Shown here piece by piece: positions 1 through 9,092 of a stretch of 64,000 nt of DNA (position 1 is its first letter; each line of letters opens with the position of its first letter). The notes beneath the pieces were generated by a model, which saw only the letters and a program-made list of their open reading frames with translations, was not told the origin of the DNA and ran no database searches. Made by a program: the position numbers and the translations under genes. This DNA is from Bacteroidia bacterium (GTDB taxonomy: Bacteria; Bacteroidota; Bacteroidia; Bacteroidales; Paludibacteraceae): assembly GCA_009929375.1 (NCBI GenBank), contig SAAO01000020.1, positions 1 to 64,000 of the forward strand, given 5' to 3'.

Positions 1-1
1 C

Positions 2-46
2 GAGCTCAAAAAAGTTATCCTCGATTTTTTCGCCAAACATACTTAA
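2..46 (+). CDS. C-terminal tail of an upstream protein (partial)
   Basis: Frame 2 reads ELKKVILDFFAKHT followed by a TAA stop, which looks like an ordinary amphipathic protein C-terminus. The other frames of this stretch look less protein-like. The gene starts outside the window, so no function can be given. The 284 bases between this stop and the next start are AT-rich and hold only a promoter-like box. Confidence 0.4.
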   Translation, partial: ELKKVILDFFAKHT

Positions 47-182
47 TGAACTAAAAAATTAAAAATAACTAAAGTTGCATTTACAACTTGAATTTAGCAA
101 ATAAGAAAACAGGCAGATTCAAAAAAATAACAAATCAGCTAATTTGAAACTACATTTTAATCGATTTTCAAATAAATGTTAT

Positions 183-190
183 TACATTTG
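183..190 (+). promoter_or_regulatory. Promoter -7 box for the DUF4105-kdsB pair
   Basis: TACATTTG matches the Bacteroidota TAnnTTTG -7 element about 140 bases before the chosen start of the DUF4105 gene. No clear TTG/TTTG -33 element sits 19-20 bases upstream, so this is a motif match only. Confidence 0.4.
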
Positions 191-330
191 TACACATTTT
201 ATTATAAACTGCATTAAATCAGACATTGAGAAACGCCGGTTTATGCTTAATTTCGCAACGAATTCATGTCCTGCGACAAACGGCTTTTGAAACCGTTTTT
301 CTGTTTTGTATCAAAAAAAAGAACACGAGA

Positions 331-1557
331 ATGAAAAAAACACTTCTGATTATTCTGGCAACCATAATGCTGACGACAATGAAAGCGCAGGAAATGCAAT
401 TCAGCGACTCAGCGGTTATCAGCTTACTGACCTGTTCGCCAGGACAGGAAATATATGCAAAATTCGGGCACTCGGGCATCAGAATTAATGATCCTGTTAC
501 AAAAAACGATCTTGTTTTCAACTATGGAATTTTTAGTTTTAATACCGAAAACTTTTATTACAAATTTATAAAAGGAGAAACCGACTATTATCTCGGCGTT
601 CACCCCACCGACATGTTTCTGTTTGAATATGATGAGCGAAACTCAATGGTTTGGGAACAAATTCTCAACCTGACTCCTTTAGAAAAACGAAAAATTATCG
701 ATGCACTTATCGATAATTACCGGCCTGAGAACCGCATTTATAGATATAATTACGTGTTTGACAACTGTGCAACTCGCCCGAGAGATAAAATTCTGAATAA
801 TGTCACAGGTTACGTACAATTACAAAATACCACCGAATCGAAAACCTTTCGTCAGTGGGTTGGTGGATACGTAGGTCACGACACATGGCTAAAGTTTGGT
901 ATTGATATGGTATTTGGCATGGCAGCCGATAAAACCACTCAACAATACGAAAGTTTATTTCTGCCCGAAGTGCTGATGAACGAATTCGAAAGAGCTAAAA
1001 TCATCACAAAAAACAATGAAAATAACCGTAATCTGGTAAAAGAAACCCGGATTATCGTGAATTCCGATGTTACAGAATCGCAATCTTCTATGCTGATTAC
1101 CAAACCATTTGTTGTATTTTCGGCACTTTTATTACTTGGAATTCTGCTTTCACTTTACGAACAGAGAACTAAAAAATATTATACCATACTTGATAGTATT
1201 CTCCTTTTGGGAACAGGTCTGGCAGGAATTATTGTGTTTTACCTTATGTTTATTTCATTACATCCTCTGGTAAAAAACAACTTAAATATACTGTGGCTAA
1301 ATCCCTTTAACATAGTAGCAGCAGTTCTGATATGGATTAAACCATTGAGAGTGTATATGTTTGTTTATCAGATATTCAACATAATGCTACTTGTACTTTC
1401 ACTTATTGCTCTTGCATTATCCATGCAGGATTTCAATGCGGCAGTATTCCCTCTGATAGTACTCATTTTTATCCGCTATTCACTGTGGGTGGTTCGCATT
1501 AAACATCGCATCTTCCGCAAAGCAAAATTCTTAATTAAAAGTAAACCAGGCAACTAA
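331..1557 (+). CDS. DUF4105 (Lnb N-terminal periplasmic domain) membrane protein
   Basis: A 408-residue envelope protein. The start at 331 is chosen because it begins a clean signal peptide (MKKTLLIILATIMLTTMKAQ); the frame stays open upstream to 226 but that extension is not protein-like. The DUF4105 domain covers roughly residues 25-250 and shows GQEIYAKFGHSGIRI (His47) and YNYVFDNCATRPRD (Cys146). These are the conserved His and Cys that make the family look like a permuted NlpC/P60-type thiol hydrolase. About four hydrophobic segments follow at roughly residues 260-395. The family is common in Bacteroidota, and its substrate is not established. The stop is 4 bases before kdsB, so the two are probably co-transcribed, which hints at an envelope role. 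Confidence 0.85.
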   Translation: MKKTLLIILATIMLTTMKAQEMQFSDSAVISLLTCSPGQEIYAKFGHSGIRINDPVTKNDLVFNYGIFSFNTENFYYKFIKGETDYYLGVHPTDMFLFEYDERNSMVWEQILNLTPLEKRKIIDALIDNYRPENRIYRYNYVFDNCATRPRDKILNNVTGYVQLQNTTESKTFRQWVGGYVGHDTWLKFGIDMVFGMAADKTTQQYESLFLPEVLMNEFERAKIITKNNENNRNLVKETRIIVNSDVTESQSSMLITKPFVVFSALLLLGILLSLYEQRTKKYYTILDSILLLGTGLAGIIVFYLMFISLHPLVKNNLNILWLNPFNIVAAVLIWIKPLRVYMFVYQIFNIMLLVLSLIALALSMQDFNAAVFPLIVLIFIRYSLWVVRIKHRIFRKAKFLIKSKPGN

Positions 1558-1561
1558 CCAG

Positions 1562-2311
1562 ATGAGCGATTTAAAATTTGCAGGAATTATTCCTGCAAGG
1601 TTTGCATCCACACGTTTTCCGGGCAAACCATTGGCATTGATAGGTGGCAAAACTATGATACAAAGAGTGTACGAAAAAGCCTCCTCTGTGCTTAAACATG
1701 TCTACGTAGCTACCGACGACGAACGAATTGCCAATGCGGTAAAAGAATTCGGCGGGAATGTAATTATCACATCGCCAAATCACCAAAGTGGCACTGATCG
1801 CTGCTACGAAGCATTATGCAATACCGGAGAAAAGTTCGATGTGGTTATAAACATTCAGGGCGACGAACCTTTTATCGATCCATCACAAATAAAAGCCTTG
1901 ATGGATTGTTTCGACGATTCGCAGACTCAGATTGCAACAATGGCAAAAAAGATAAGCCCGAAAGATGGAATGGCTTATCTCGAAAATCCGAATCATCCAA
2001 AATTAGTGGTCAATAGCAAGGACGAAGCCATGTATTTCAGTCGCTCTGTAATTCCTTACCTCAGAGGCACTGACAAAAACGAATGGTTATCCAAACATGT
2101 TTATCTGAAACATTTGGGTATTTATGCTTATCGCGCTGATATTTTGGCCCAAATCACATCCCTCACTCCTTCAACACTTGAATTAGCCGAATCGCTTGAG
2201 CAACTGCGCTGGCTCGAAAATGGATTCAGAATTAAAATATGCTATACTGATATTGAAACCATTGGTATTGATACACCAGAAGATCTTGAGAAGGCAAATT
2301 TACTTTTGTAG
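1562..2311 (+). CDS. kdsB: 3-deoxy-manno-octulosonate cytidylyltransferase
   Basis: Activates Kdo with CTP to give CMP-Kdo, the donor for the inner core of lipopolysaccharide, in the cytoplasm. The 249-residue length is normal for KdsB. The N-terminal nucleotide-binding signature IIPARFASTRFPGKPL (residues 9-24) is intact, as is the metal and substrate motif QGDEPFI (99-105). The C-terminal part has the family's SLEQLRWLENGFRI segment. It follows the DUF4105 gene after 4 bases. Kdo activation fits the LptD and lipid-envelope genes found elsewhere in the window. Confidence 0.95.
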   Translation: MSDLKFAGIIPARFASTRFPGKPLALIGGKTMIQRVYEKASSVLKHVYVATDDERIANAVKEFGGNVIITSPNHQSGTDRCYEALCNTGEKFDVVINIQGDEPFIDPSQIKALMDCFDDSQTQIATMAKKISPKDGMAYLENPNHPKLVVNSKDEAMYFSRSVIPYLRGTDKNEWLSKHVYLKHLGIYAYRADILAQITSLTPSTLELAESLEQLRWLENGFRIKICYTDIETIGIDTPEDLEKANLLL

Positions 2312-2352
2312 CATTATTTGTTGATTTTGTAGTATTTTTTAGTACAAAATAT

Positions 2353-2383
2353 AAACAATAATGATCCTCATGTGTTATTGTTT
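2353..2383 (+). terminator. Possible terminator after kdsB
   Basis: AAACAATAA and TTATTGTTT form a 9-bp stem around a 13-base loop between kdsB and the OmpA gene. The stem is AT-rich and the T-tract is short, so termination is uncertain. Confidence 0.35.
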
Positions 2384-2427
2384 GTGATATCTGCGATATT
2401 CATATTGTAAATTTTATCAGAACAAAA

Positions 2428-3792
2428 ATGAGGCGAATTGCAACAAGCATTTTAGTACTTTTCATTACTACCGTAACCTTTGCTCAGGGTGTTTCAAATT
2501 CAAAATGGTCGGCCACATTCGAGGCCGGCTTTAATCAGTTCGATGGCGACATGACACCAGCCGTCACAAAAACATCATTCGGCGCGTCGGTTGAATATAC
2601 CATTTCGCCCACCTGGGGAATTGGTGTTGAATACTACTATTTTCCTTTACAAGCCGGAAAAACAGCCGAAAGCATGACCAGCAAAATGCATCACATAAAC
2701 CCTTACATCTCTTTGAACATGCTTAATCTGCTGTCGCCTGACATCAACACAAAATGGGGAATTTGGGCAACAATAGGAGGCGGTTTGGGGCTTTACAATA
2801 CCACACATTACAAAAACAATCTGTTTGTCAACGAAACAAAAAACGGAATGGCGATTACAGTTCCCGTTGGTGGATTAATCGAATACAATCTGACATCTTC
2901 ATTAGCTATCGGAGCGAAAGTGCAGTACCGATCGCACAATCAGGACAGTATTGAAGCTGCTGAGCGTTATAGTGGCGTGACCAATGATTTTATTTCGATG
3001 GGAACTTTGCAGTTGCGCTGGAAGTTTAATGCTAACAAATCGAAAAAACACACCCGAAACATCAACACCACCACTTTCAGTCCTGACGAAGCCATTCTTC
3101 CCGCACGCCGGGCACAGGCAAAAGCCGACTCGCTGCAAAATGTAGTCAACAAACTTCAGAATGAAATTAATGAATTAAAGCCGCAACTTGGCAAAATTGA
3201 TGCGCTTGAAAACAAGCTTAACGAGGTTCAGAAAATTGCAGAAAACGCAGGTAGTCGCACAGTGTATGTACCACAATATGAAGGACAGGGCAATAACGCA
3301 ATAAATACGAACAACCTAAGTCCCAAAACCAACTTTGCTGCAGTGGGACGCAATAGTAATGCCGACAGTGACGGAGATGGAGTTCCAGATCATCGCGACA
3401 AAGAACCTCAAACACCCGCAAATACGCCTGTCGACTTTTGGGGACAAACCATTAGCAACAGCAAAACAAACGGGTTTGCAAGCGTTTATTTCGACTTCGA
3501 CCGCACCGACCTCGATGCTGATGCATTGAAAACAATTGAAACTGTAGCCGCAAAGCTAAACGAAAATCCGGAATTAATGGTGGAAGTACGCGGTTACGCT
3601 GACTATGTAGGTAACGAGAACTACAACAAGGATTTAAGTCTTCGTCGCGCCGATAAAGTAAAAAGTGAGCTTGTAAATAAATTCAACATCAATCCATTAC
3701 GCATTATTTCGAATGGTAAAGGAATTGTGCTCGAGCCCAAAAGTGCTTACAGACTTAATCGTCGCTGCAATTTCTTTTTTAGCGAAGAATGA
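2428..3792 (+). CDS. OmpA-family outer-membrane protein with TSP3-like repeat
   Basis: A 454-residue outer-membrane protein that ties the outer membrane to peptidoglycan. It has a signal peptide (residues 1-20, ending FAQ), an N-terminal beta-barrel-like domain to about residue 200, and a Lys/Glu-rich coiled-coil stretch around 225-275. A calcium-binding thrombospondin type 3 motif (DSDGDGVPDHRDKEP, about 313-327) follows, then a C-terminal OmpA/MotB domain (about 350-454). That domain starts with YFDFDRTDLDADA and contains the peptidoglycan-binding pattern around LSLRRADKVKSEL. The protein is a typical Bacteroidota OmpA and stands alone after kdsB. Confidence 0.9.
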   Translation: MRRIATSILVLFITTVTFAQGVSNSKWSATFEAGFNQFDGDMTPAVTKTSFGASVEYTISPTWGIGVEYYYFPLQAGKTAESMTSKMHHINPYISLNMLNLLSPDINTKWGIWATIGGGLGLYNTTHYKNNLFVNETKNGMAITVPVGGLIEYNLTSSLAIGAKVQYRSHNQDSIEAAERYSGVTNDFISMGTLQLRWKFNANKSKKHTRNINTTTFSPDEAILPARRAQAKADSLQNVVNKLQNEINELKPQLGKIDALENKLNEVQKIAENAGSRTVYVPQYEGQGNNAINTNNLSPKTNFAAVGRNSNADSDGDGVPDHRDKEPQTPANTPVDFWGQTISNSKTNGFASVYFDFDRTDLDADALKTIETVAAKLNENPELMVEVRGYADYVGNENYNKDLSLRRADKVKSELVNKFNINPLRIISNGKGIVLEPKSAYRLNRRCNFFFSEE

Positions 3793-3886
3793 TAAAACTG
3801 GTAACTCTTTTTAAGCAGATTACTTACTTTTAAAATTTACAACACACAACAAAACAACTACTAATCAAACAGTTAGGATTCAGAGT

Positions 3887-5218
3887 TTATTCACTTAAGA
3901 GTTCGTGTATTATTCTGTTTTTATAATCATAAAGTCCTGTAAACTTTAATTGCTTTCCATCATATTTTCTACGCGTCAATGCAACTCCATTTTCATTATT
4001 TACCAGATTATTATTTGAATTCCAATAACTTTCTTCAATAATATTATAATCATTATCGTAAACATATTTCACAGAACAAACACCCTTACTTAATAAATTA
4101 TTATTGTTGTCATAGTAGAATTCTGCAATTTTATTTAAGTTATTATCATATTTAAACTCAATAGAGGCACATTCATTTTTAAAGAGATAAGCGTACCTAT
4201 ATCCATAAGGGTTCATCTCTTCAGGAAAAACACAATAATCACTATCTACGGCCTTAAATTCATTTTTAAGTCTTGTAATTCTTGTAACAAGACCCAACGA
4301 ATCGCACTCTTCTCTGTAAACAGCATCCTCTAAATGTGCTAAAGCAGAGTTTGATCTCGAATAGAAACATCTGTGTAAAGACTCAGTAGAATTACCGTAT
4401 TTGTTATACTTACATTCAAATTGAATAACACGAGTAACAAAACGACCAATTACAGAGTCATAATAACACACCAGATTGCCTTTCAAATCATACTTATAGT
4501 CTTTTTTTGCAATCAGTCCTTTATCTCCTCCGATATAGCTGACACTACGTTTAAGCACTCTATTTGTATTAAGATCTATGATTTCAACAGCTTTCTTATT
4601 AAGTTTCTCTGACTTTAGTTTGTCTTTAAATCCAAAATATGTGGTACTGGTATGGGTTAGTAAGTTTTTATTTTCAGACCAGTTGTAAATTGTATGACTA
4701 CTACTATCACTAAACAAAATTGGTTTAAGGTCATCATTCACATACTGTTTCTTTATGATATTTTTTTGACTATCAAGCGTATATAGTACAATTGAGTATT
4801 TTCTACTTACAGGCTTACCATTGGCATCTAATTCTCTTACAATTATTCTATTTTTATCATTGAGTCGTTGAATACTTTCTGTAAAACAATTATAAATATT
4901 ATTATTCATATCCCTCTCACAAAACATTCTTTTTTCTATAAACCCTTTATATTCAATTTTCAAAATTGATTGTTCTCCAATATTGGCAAGTGGTTTACCA
5001 TGTCTGAGTTTTTCAATTTGAACCGGTCTATTAGTTTTATCGAAAGTCACACGATAACATTCTGTCTTCCTAAGAATCGAAGTATCAACCGAATTGATAA
5101 ATTTTATCCTGCAGTTACGTTTATCTTCTGAAAAAGATCTGAAATATTTTACACTTTGACTATAAACGTTAAATGAAAACAAACAGAATACTGTTAATAC
5201 AGTGATTTGATTTTTCAT
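3887..5218 (-). CDS. Exported hypothetical protein with YD-like repeats
   Basis: 443 residues, with a signal peptide (residues 1-20, ending VYSQ). The body holds repeated strand motifs such as YKYDLKGNLVCYYDS, FKYDNNLNKIAEFYYD and YVYDNDYNIIEESYW. These resemble the YD repeats of RHS-type proteins and of cell-surface beta-solenoids. I do not recognise a named family. The coding region is visibly richer in A and T, and its protein in Asn, Lys and Tyr, than the genes on either side. That could mean recent acquisition or a fast-evolving exported protein. It starts 56 bases after the stop of the inositol monophosphatase on the same strand and could be transcribed with it. Confidence 0.6.
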   Translation of the reverse strand: MKNQITVLTVFCLFSFNVYSQSVKYFRSFSEDKRNCRIKFINSVDTSILRKTECYRVTFDKTNRPVQIEKLRHGKPLANIGEQSILKIEYKGFIEKRMFCERDMNNNIYNCFTESIQRLNDKNRIIVRELDANGKPVSRKYSIVLYTLDSQKNIIKKQYVNDDLKPILFSDSSSHTIYNWSENKNLLTHTSTTYFGFKDKLKSEKLNKKAVEIIDLNTNRVLKRSVSYIGGDKGLIAKKDYKYDLKGNLVCYYDSVIGRFVTRVIQFECKYNKYGNSTESLHRCFYSRSNSALAHLEDAVYREECDSLGLVTRITRLKNEFKAVDSDYCVFPEEMNPYGYRYAYLFKNECASIEFKYDNNLNKIAEFYYDNNNNLLSKGVCSVKYVYDNDYNIIEESYWNSNNNLVNNENGVALTRRKYDGKQLKFTGLYDYKNRIIHELLSE

Positions 5219-5274
5219 GTTTTATAATTTAAGATGATTATTCTTGAAAAATTTATTTATTGCCTTCCATTCAA

Positions 5275-6063
5275 CTATGCGTTTAATCTATCAAGCAAAG
5301 TGGCCATAAACAAGCCATTTGAAGCCACAATTTCGCGACCAAACAAGTAATTATCACCGCCTGAATAATCACTTACCATTCCACCTGCTTCTTTTACAAG
5401 CAACGAACCGGCAGCCACATCCCAGGGCTTGAGGTCGTATTCCCAAAAGGCATCGAACCTGCCACAAGCCACATAAGCCAGATCGGCTGCAGCCGAACCC
5501 AACCTGCGTACGCCACGCGCATTTTTCATAGCCCATTTCAGAAATTCAATATATTCTTCGATGCGACTAAAATCAGAATATGGAAATCCGGTAGCCAAAA
5601 GTGCATCGTGAATATCACTCCTATCTGAAACTGTGATTTTCTCACCATTCAAATAAGCACCGCCATTTTTCCACGCATAAAAACATTCGTCGCGACCCAC
5701 TTCGTAAACTACGCCCACTACAAGTTCATCGCCATCGAGCAAACCAATACTTACACAGTAAACAGGCACACCCTGAATAAAATTAGTTGTTCCGTCAAGT
5801 GGATCAATTACCCAGTTAAAGCGTTCGCCACGCGTATCATTTGTTCCTTCCTCGGCAATAAAACCCGATTCGGGCAGAAGTTTTTGAAGCTCAGCAATGA
5901 TGCGTTTTTCCGACTCCTTGTCCACATAACTTACCAAATCGTGCATGCCTTTACTTTCAATCTTCGATGCATCGAAATTTTTACGTTCTTCGGCCATAAT
6001 TTTACCTGAATTACGGGCAATTTCGCAGGTTTGCAGGCAAAGGTCTTTGTAAGTATTCTCCAT
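5275..6063 (-). CDS. Inositol monophosphatase family protein
   Basis: A cytoplasmic Mg2+-dependent phosphatase of the IMPase/SuhB/CysQ fold; 262 residues is typical. Metal ligands are visible in FIAEEGTND, in the WVIDPLDGTTNFIQG motif, and in WDVAAGSLLVKEAGG near the C-terminus. The family hydrolyses inositol 1-phosphate, NADP or adenosine 3',5'-bisphosphate, and sequence alone does not decide which. CysQ-like activity would link it to sulfur assimilation, but no sulfate-reduction genes are nearby, so the general name is safer. A TAnnTTTG promoter box lies about 118 bases upstream. Confidence 0.88.
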   Translation of the reverse strand: MENTYKDLCLQTCEIARNSGKIMAEERKNFDASKIESKGMHDLVSYVDKESEKRIIAELQKLLPESGFIAEEGTNDTRGERFNWVIDPLDGTTNFIQGVPVYCVSIGLLDGDELVVGVVYEVGRDECFYAWKNGGAYLNGEKITVSDRSDIHDALLATGFPYSDFSRIEEYIEFLKWAMKNARGVRRLGSAAADLAYVACGRFDAFWEYDLKPWDVAAGSLLVKEAGGMVSDYSGGDNYLFGREIVASNGLFMATLLDRLNA

Positions 6064-6180
6064 AACTTTTTTATTTATCTCAAAATATTAACTGCGAATT
6101 ACACTGATTAAACGAATGATTATCGCGATTCAGGTTCTTTCGTTTTATTGAACAGGTCTGATATCTGAGGATTATTTTCA

Positions 6181-6188
6181 CAAAAATA
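6181..6188 (-). promoter_or_regulatory. Promoter -7 box for the inositol monophosphatase gene
   Basis: CAAAAATA on the plus strand reads TATTTTTG on the minus strand, a match to TAnnTTTG. It sits just downstream of the valS terminator, where a new promoter for the next minus-strand gene would be expected. Confidence 0.4.
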
Positions 6189-6211
6189 CAATTAAAGTTC
6201 CGACAATAAAA

Positions 6212-6235
6212 AAACCGCATTGAAAAATGCGGTTT
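6212..6235 (-). terminator. Terminator of valS
   Basis: AAACCGCAT and ATGCGGTTT form a perfect 9-bp stem. Read on the minus strand it is followed by a run of seven Ts. It begins 7 bases after the valS stop. Confidence 0.85.
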
Positions 6236-6241
6236 CTGTAT

Positions 6242-8857
6242 TTATTTTTTCAGCGAAGCAATGCTATCTTTCAGCGAAGCAATTTTGCTTTCGGCGTCAG
6301 CTTTCTTTTTGCGTTCAGCCTCTACAATTTCAGGTTTTGCATTCGCCACGAAACGTTCGTTTCCGAGTTTTTTCATTACCGACTCAATAAAACCTTCGTA
6401 ATAAACAATTTCTGCTTCCATTTTAGCAATTTCCTCTTCGGCATTGATTAAATTTCCCATAGGAATGGCAAATTCGGTAGTTCCTACAAGAAATGAAACT
6501 GAACCAGCAGCTTTTTCGGTTGTTTTTTCTATTGTTTCTAAATTTCCGAGTTTAGCTATCACAGCATCAAATGCGCCATTGTGTTCACCAATTATCTGCA
6601 AACTCAACACTTCTTTATTCGGAATATTTTTCTGCAAACGAACGGTACGAATTCCGGCAATAATTTCTTTGGCATATTCAAAATTTGAAATCAAAGCTTC
6701 ATCCACTTCAGTAGCTTTTGGCTGAAGTACCACCATGATACTTTCACCTTCTTTGCGATCTTCAAGCGCTTGCCAGAGTTCCTCAGTGATAAATGGCATA
6801 AACGGATGTAACACCTTCAGCAACGAATCGAAGAAACCAAGTGTAGCCTCGTAAGTGGTGCGGTCAATCGGTTTTTGATAAGCCGGTTTAGCCATTTCGA
6901 GGTACCATGAAGAGAATTCGTCCCAGAAAAGTTTGTAAACAGCCATCAACGCTTCCGACAAACGGTATTTCGAGAATAAATCGTCGATCTCAATAAGTGT
7001 TTTGTTCAGTTGCGCATCGAACCACTTCACTGCCATACGGGCCGATTCAGGTTGTTCGATATCGGCGACCTCCCACCCTTTTACAAGGCGGAATGCATTC
7101 CATATTTTGTTATTGAAGTTTCGTCCCTGTTCGCAAAGGCTGTCGTCGTAAGGTAAATCGTTTCCGGCTGGCGAAGTAAGCAACATTCCCAAACGCACCG
7201 CATCTGCACCAAAATGCGCAATCAAATCGAGCGGATCGGGTGAGTTACCAAGCGATTTCGACATTTTACGACCTAATTTATCGCGCACAATACCAGTCAA
7301 ATACACATTTTTAAATGGCATTTCGCCTTTATATTCGTATCCTGCAATAATCATACGAGCCACCCAGAAAAACAGAATTTCGGGAGCAGTCACCAAATCG
7401 TTGGTTGGATAATAATAGTTTATTTCTTCGTTTTCGGGATTGTTGATGCCATCGAAAACCGAAATCGGCCACAACCAGGACGAGAACCAGGTATCCAGAC
7501 AATCTTCGTCCTGACGCAGGTCATCAATTGACAGTTCATAGTTGACAATTGACAATGCTTTCTGGTAAGCTTCTTCTTTGCTCAAAGCCACCACCAAACC
7601 ACCCTGTGGCAGAAAATAAGCAGGAATTCGGTGTCCCCACCAGAGCTGACGCGATACGCACCAGTCCTTCACATTTTCCATCCAATGACGGTAAGTATTT
7701 TTGAATTTGGCAGGATAAAGCTGAATATCGTCATTCATAACCGCATCCAAAGCAGGTTTTGCAAGTTTTTCCATTTTCAGGAACCATTGCATCGAAAGTT
7801 TTGGTTCAATCACCACATCGGTACGTTCCGAAAAACCCACTTTATTGGTATAAGGCTCCGTTTTTTCGAGCAAACCTGCAGCTTCAAGATCCTTCTCAAT
7901 TTGCTTACGAACGTCAAAACGATCCATGCCGGCATATTGCGCACCATGCTCATTCAGCGTTCCATTATCATTAAAAATATCGATTGATTGCAGATTGTAT
8001 TTTTCGCCCAGCATATAGTCATTCACATCGTGAGCAGGCGTTACTTTCAGGCAACCTGTACCAAATTCCACATCCACATAATCATCCTCAATTACAGGAA
8101 TCGAACGGTTGATCAGCGGAACAATTACGTTTTTGCCTTTTAAATGTGCATTTTTCGGGTCATTCGGATTGATACACATTGCTGTGTCCCCCATGATAGT
8201 TTCCGGACGTGTTGTTGCCACAACCGCATAACCGTCTTCACCTTCAATTTTGTAACGGAGATAAAACAGTTTTCCTGTAATTTCCTTGTGAATCACTTCT
8301 TCGTCGCTAAGAGCTGTCAGCGCTTTCGGATCCCAGTTAACCATGCGCACACCGCGGTAAATCAGGCCTTTGTTGTACAAATCGACAAAAACTTTCAGCA
8401 CACTTTCCGAACGCAGTTCATCCATTGTAAAGGCTGTACGATCCCAGTCGCACGAAGCGCCAAGTTTTTTAAGCTGCTCGAGGATAATTCCACCATGTTT
8501 GTGCGTCCAGTCCCAGGCATGTTCCAGAAAAGCTTCACGGGTTAAATCAGTTTTTTTAATTCCTTCGGCAGCCAGTTTTCCAACTACTTTAGCTTCGGTT
8601 GCTATGGAAGCATGGTCAGTTCCGGGCACCCAGCAGGCATTCTTACCCTGCATACGCGCACGACGCACCAGCACATCCTGAATAGTATTGTTGAGCATAT
8701 GGCCCATGTGAAGCACACCCGTCACGTTTGGCGGCGGAATGACGACAGTGTATGGCTCACGACCATCAGGTTTTGAACTAAAAAAACCATTGTCTAACCA
8801 ATACTGATACCATTTCGACTCAATTTCCGTCGGGTTGTACTTACTTGCAAGTTCCAT
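6242..8857 (-). CDS. valS: Valyl-tRNA synthetase
   Basis: Charges tRNA-Val with valine in the cytoplasm. At 871 residues it matches other Bacteroidota ValRS. It has the class I signatures HMGH (residues 50-53, in [12 protein letters not shown]) and KMSKS (in [16 protein letters not shown]), the editing domain between them, the anticodon-binding helical domain, and a C-terminal coiled-coil arm ([12 protein letters not shown] onward). One oddity: residues about 434-444 ([11 protein letters not shown]), just before the conserved LRQDED motif, are encoded by a sequence of the same word family that fills intergenic regions here (see findings). The frame and flanking motifs remain intact, so the enzyme should work. 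Confidence 0.97.
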   Translation of the reverse strand: MELASKYNPTEIESKWYQYWLDNGFFSSKPDGREPYTVVIPPPNVTGVLHMGHMLNNTIQDVLVRRARMQGKNACWVPGTDHASIATEAKVVGKLAAEGIKKTDLTREAFLEHAWDWTHKHGGIILEQLKKLGASCDWDRTAFTMDELRSESVLKVFVDLYNKGLIYRGVRMVNWDPKALTALSDEEVIHKEITGKLFYLRYKIEGEDGYAVVATTRPETIMGDTAMCINPNDPKNAHLKGKNVIVPLINRSIPVIEDDYVDVEFGTGCLKVTPAHDVNDYMLGEKYNLQSIDIFNDNGTLNEHGAQYAGMDRFDVRKQIEKDLEAAGLLEKTEPYTNKVGFSERTDVVIEPKLSMQWFLKMEKLAKPALDAVMNDDIQLYPAKFKNTYRHWMENVKDWCVSRQLWWGHRIPAYFLPQGGLVVALSKEEAYQKALSIVNYELSIDDLRQDEDCLDTWFSSWLWPISVFDGINNPENEEINYYYPTNDLVTAPEILFFWVARMIIAGYEYKGEMPFKNVYLTGIVRDKLGRKMSKSLGNSPDPLDLIAHFGADAVRLGMLLTSPAGNDLPYDDSLCEQGRNFNNKIWNAFRLVKGWEVADIEQPESARMAVKWFDAQLNKTLIEIDDLFSKYRLSEALMAVYKLFWDEFSSWYLEMAKPAYQKPIDRTTYEATLGFFDSLLKVLHPFMPFITEELWQALEDRKEGESIMVVLQPKATEVDEALISNFEYAKEIIAGIRTVRLQKNIPNKEVLSLQIIGEHNGAFDAVIAKLGNLETIEKTTEKAAGSVSFLVGTTEFAIPMGNLINAEEEIAKMEAEIVYYEGFIESVMKKLGNERFVANAKPEIVEAERKKKADAESKIASLKDSIASLKK
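7525..7556. repeat. Intergenic-type word repeat inside valS
   Basis: The stretch contains CAATTGACAGTT, GTTGACAATTGACA and their overlaps. It shares GACAATTGACAGTT-type words with the intergenic run at 24231. It is translated on the minus strand as [11 protein letters not shown] within ValRS. The coincidence of a whole 30-base word run in a coding region is what marks it. Confidence 0.55.
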
Positions 8858-8880
8858 ATTTTATATTTACAATTTAATTA

Positions 8881-8894
8881 TCCGCCACGGCGGA
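8881..8894. repeat. TCCGCCnnGGCGGA palindrome, copy 1
   Basis: TCCGCCACGGCGGA lies in the valS 5' region, flanked on both sides by TTTACAATTTA-type words. On the minus strand it is preceded by AACATG, comparable to AACTTG before the copies at 43269 and 53343. Confidence 0.6.
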
Positions 8895-8952
8895 CATGTT
8901 TTACAATTTATGATTGAGAAACAATATTTAATCAATTGTTTTCCAACGCAAT

Positions 8953-8977
8953 AAAAAAGCAAAAGAGCTGCTTTTTT
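8953..8977 (-). terminator. Hairpin in the valS leader or second upstream terminator
   Basis: AAAAAAGCA and TGCTTTTTT form a 9-bp stem with a 7-base loop, giving a T-run on the minus strand. It lies between a TATCTTTG box (8986-8993) and valS. It could be a back-up terminator for the upstream T9SS cargo gene or, if that box is the valS promoter, a hairpin at the very 5' end of the valS transcript. Confidence 0.5.
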
Positions 8978-8985
8978 CAAGAATG

Positions 8986-8993
8986 CAAAGATA
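8986..8993 (-). promoter_or_regulatory. Promoter -7 box for valS
   Basis: CAAAGATA on the plus strand is TATCTTTG on the minus strand, matching TAnnTTTG. The start codon is about 130 bases downstream. No -33 TTG is evident at the usual spacing. Confidence 0.4.
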
Positions 8994-9036
8994 ATGAAAT
9001 TTGAGGGTTTATAAAACTGTATTTTTGTGAAATAAA

Positions 9037-9070
9037 ACAACCTGTGCCGGATTTCTCCAACACAGGTTGT
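9037..9070 (-). terminator. Terminator of the T9SS cargo gene
   Basis: ACAACCTGTG and CACAGGTTGT form a perfect 10-bp stem with a 14-base loop. On the minus strand it is followed by TTTTATTT. It starts 22 bases after the stop of the gene at 9093-10328. Confidence 0.8.
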
Positions 9071-9092
9071 ACACAGACTAATTTATCAATTA

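Noticed and set aside
8858-8985. T-box riboswitch or Val-codon leader before valS
   Set aside because: No T-box sequence, no Val-rich short ORF and no competing antiterminator were found; only one AT-rich hairpin is present.
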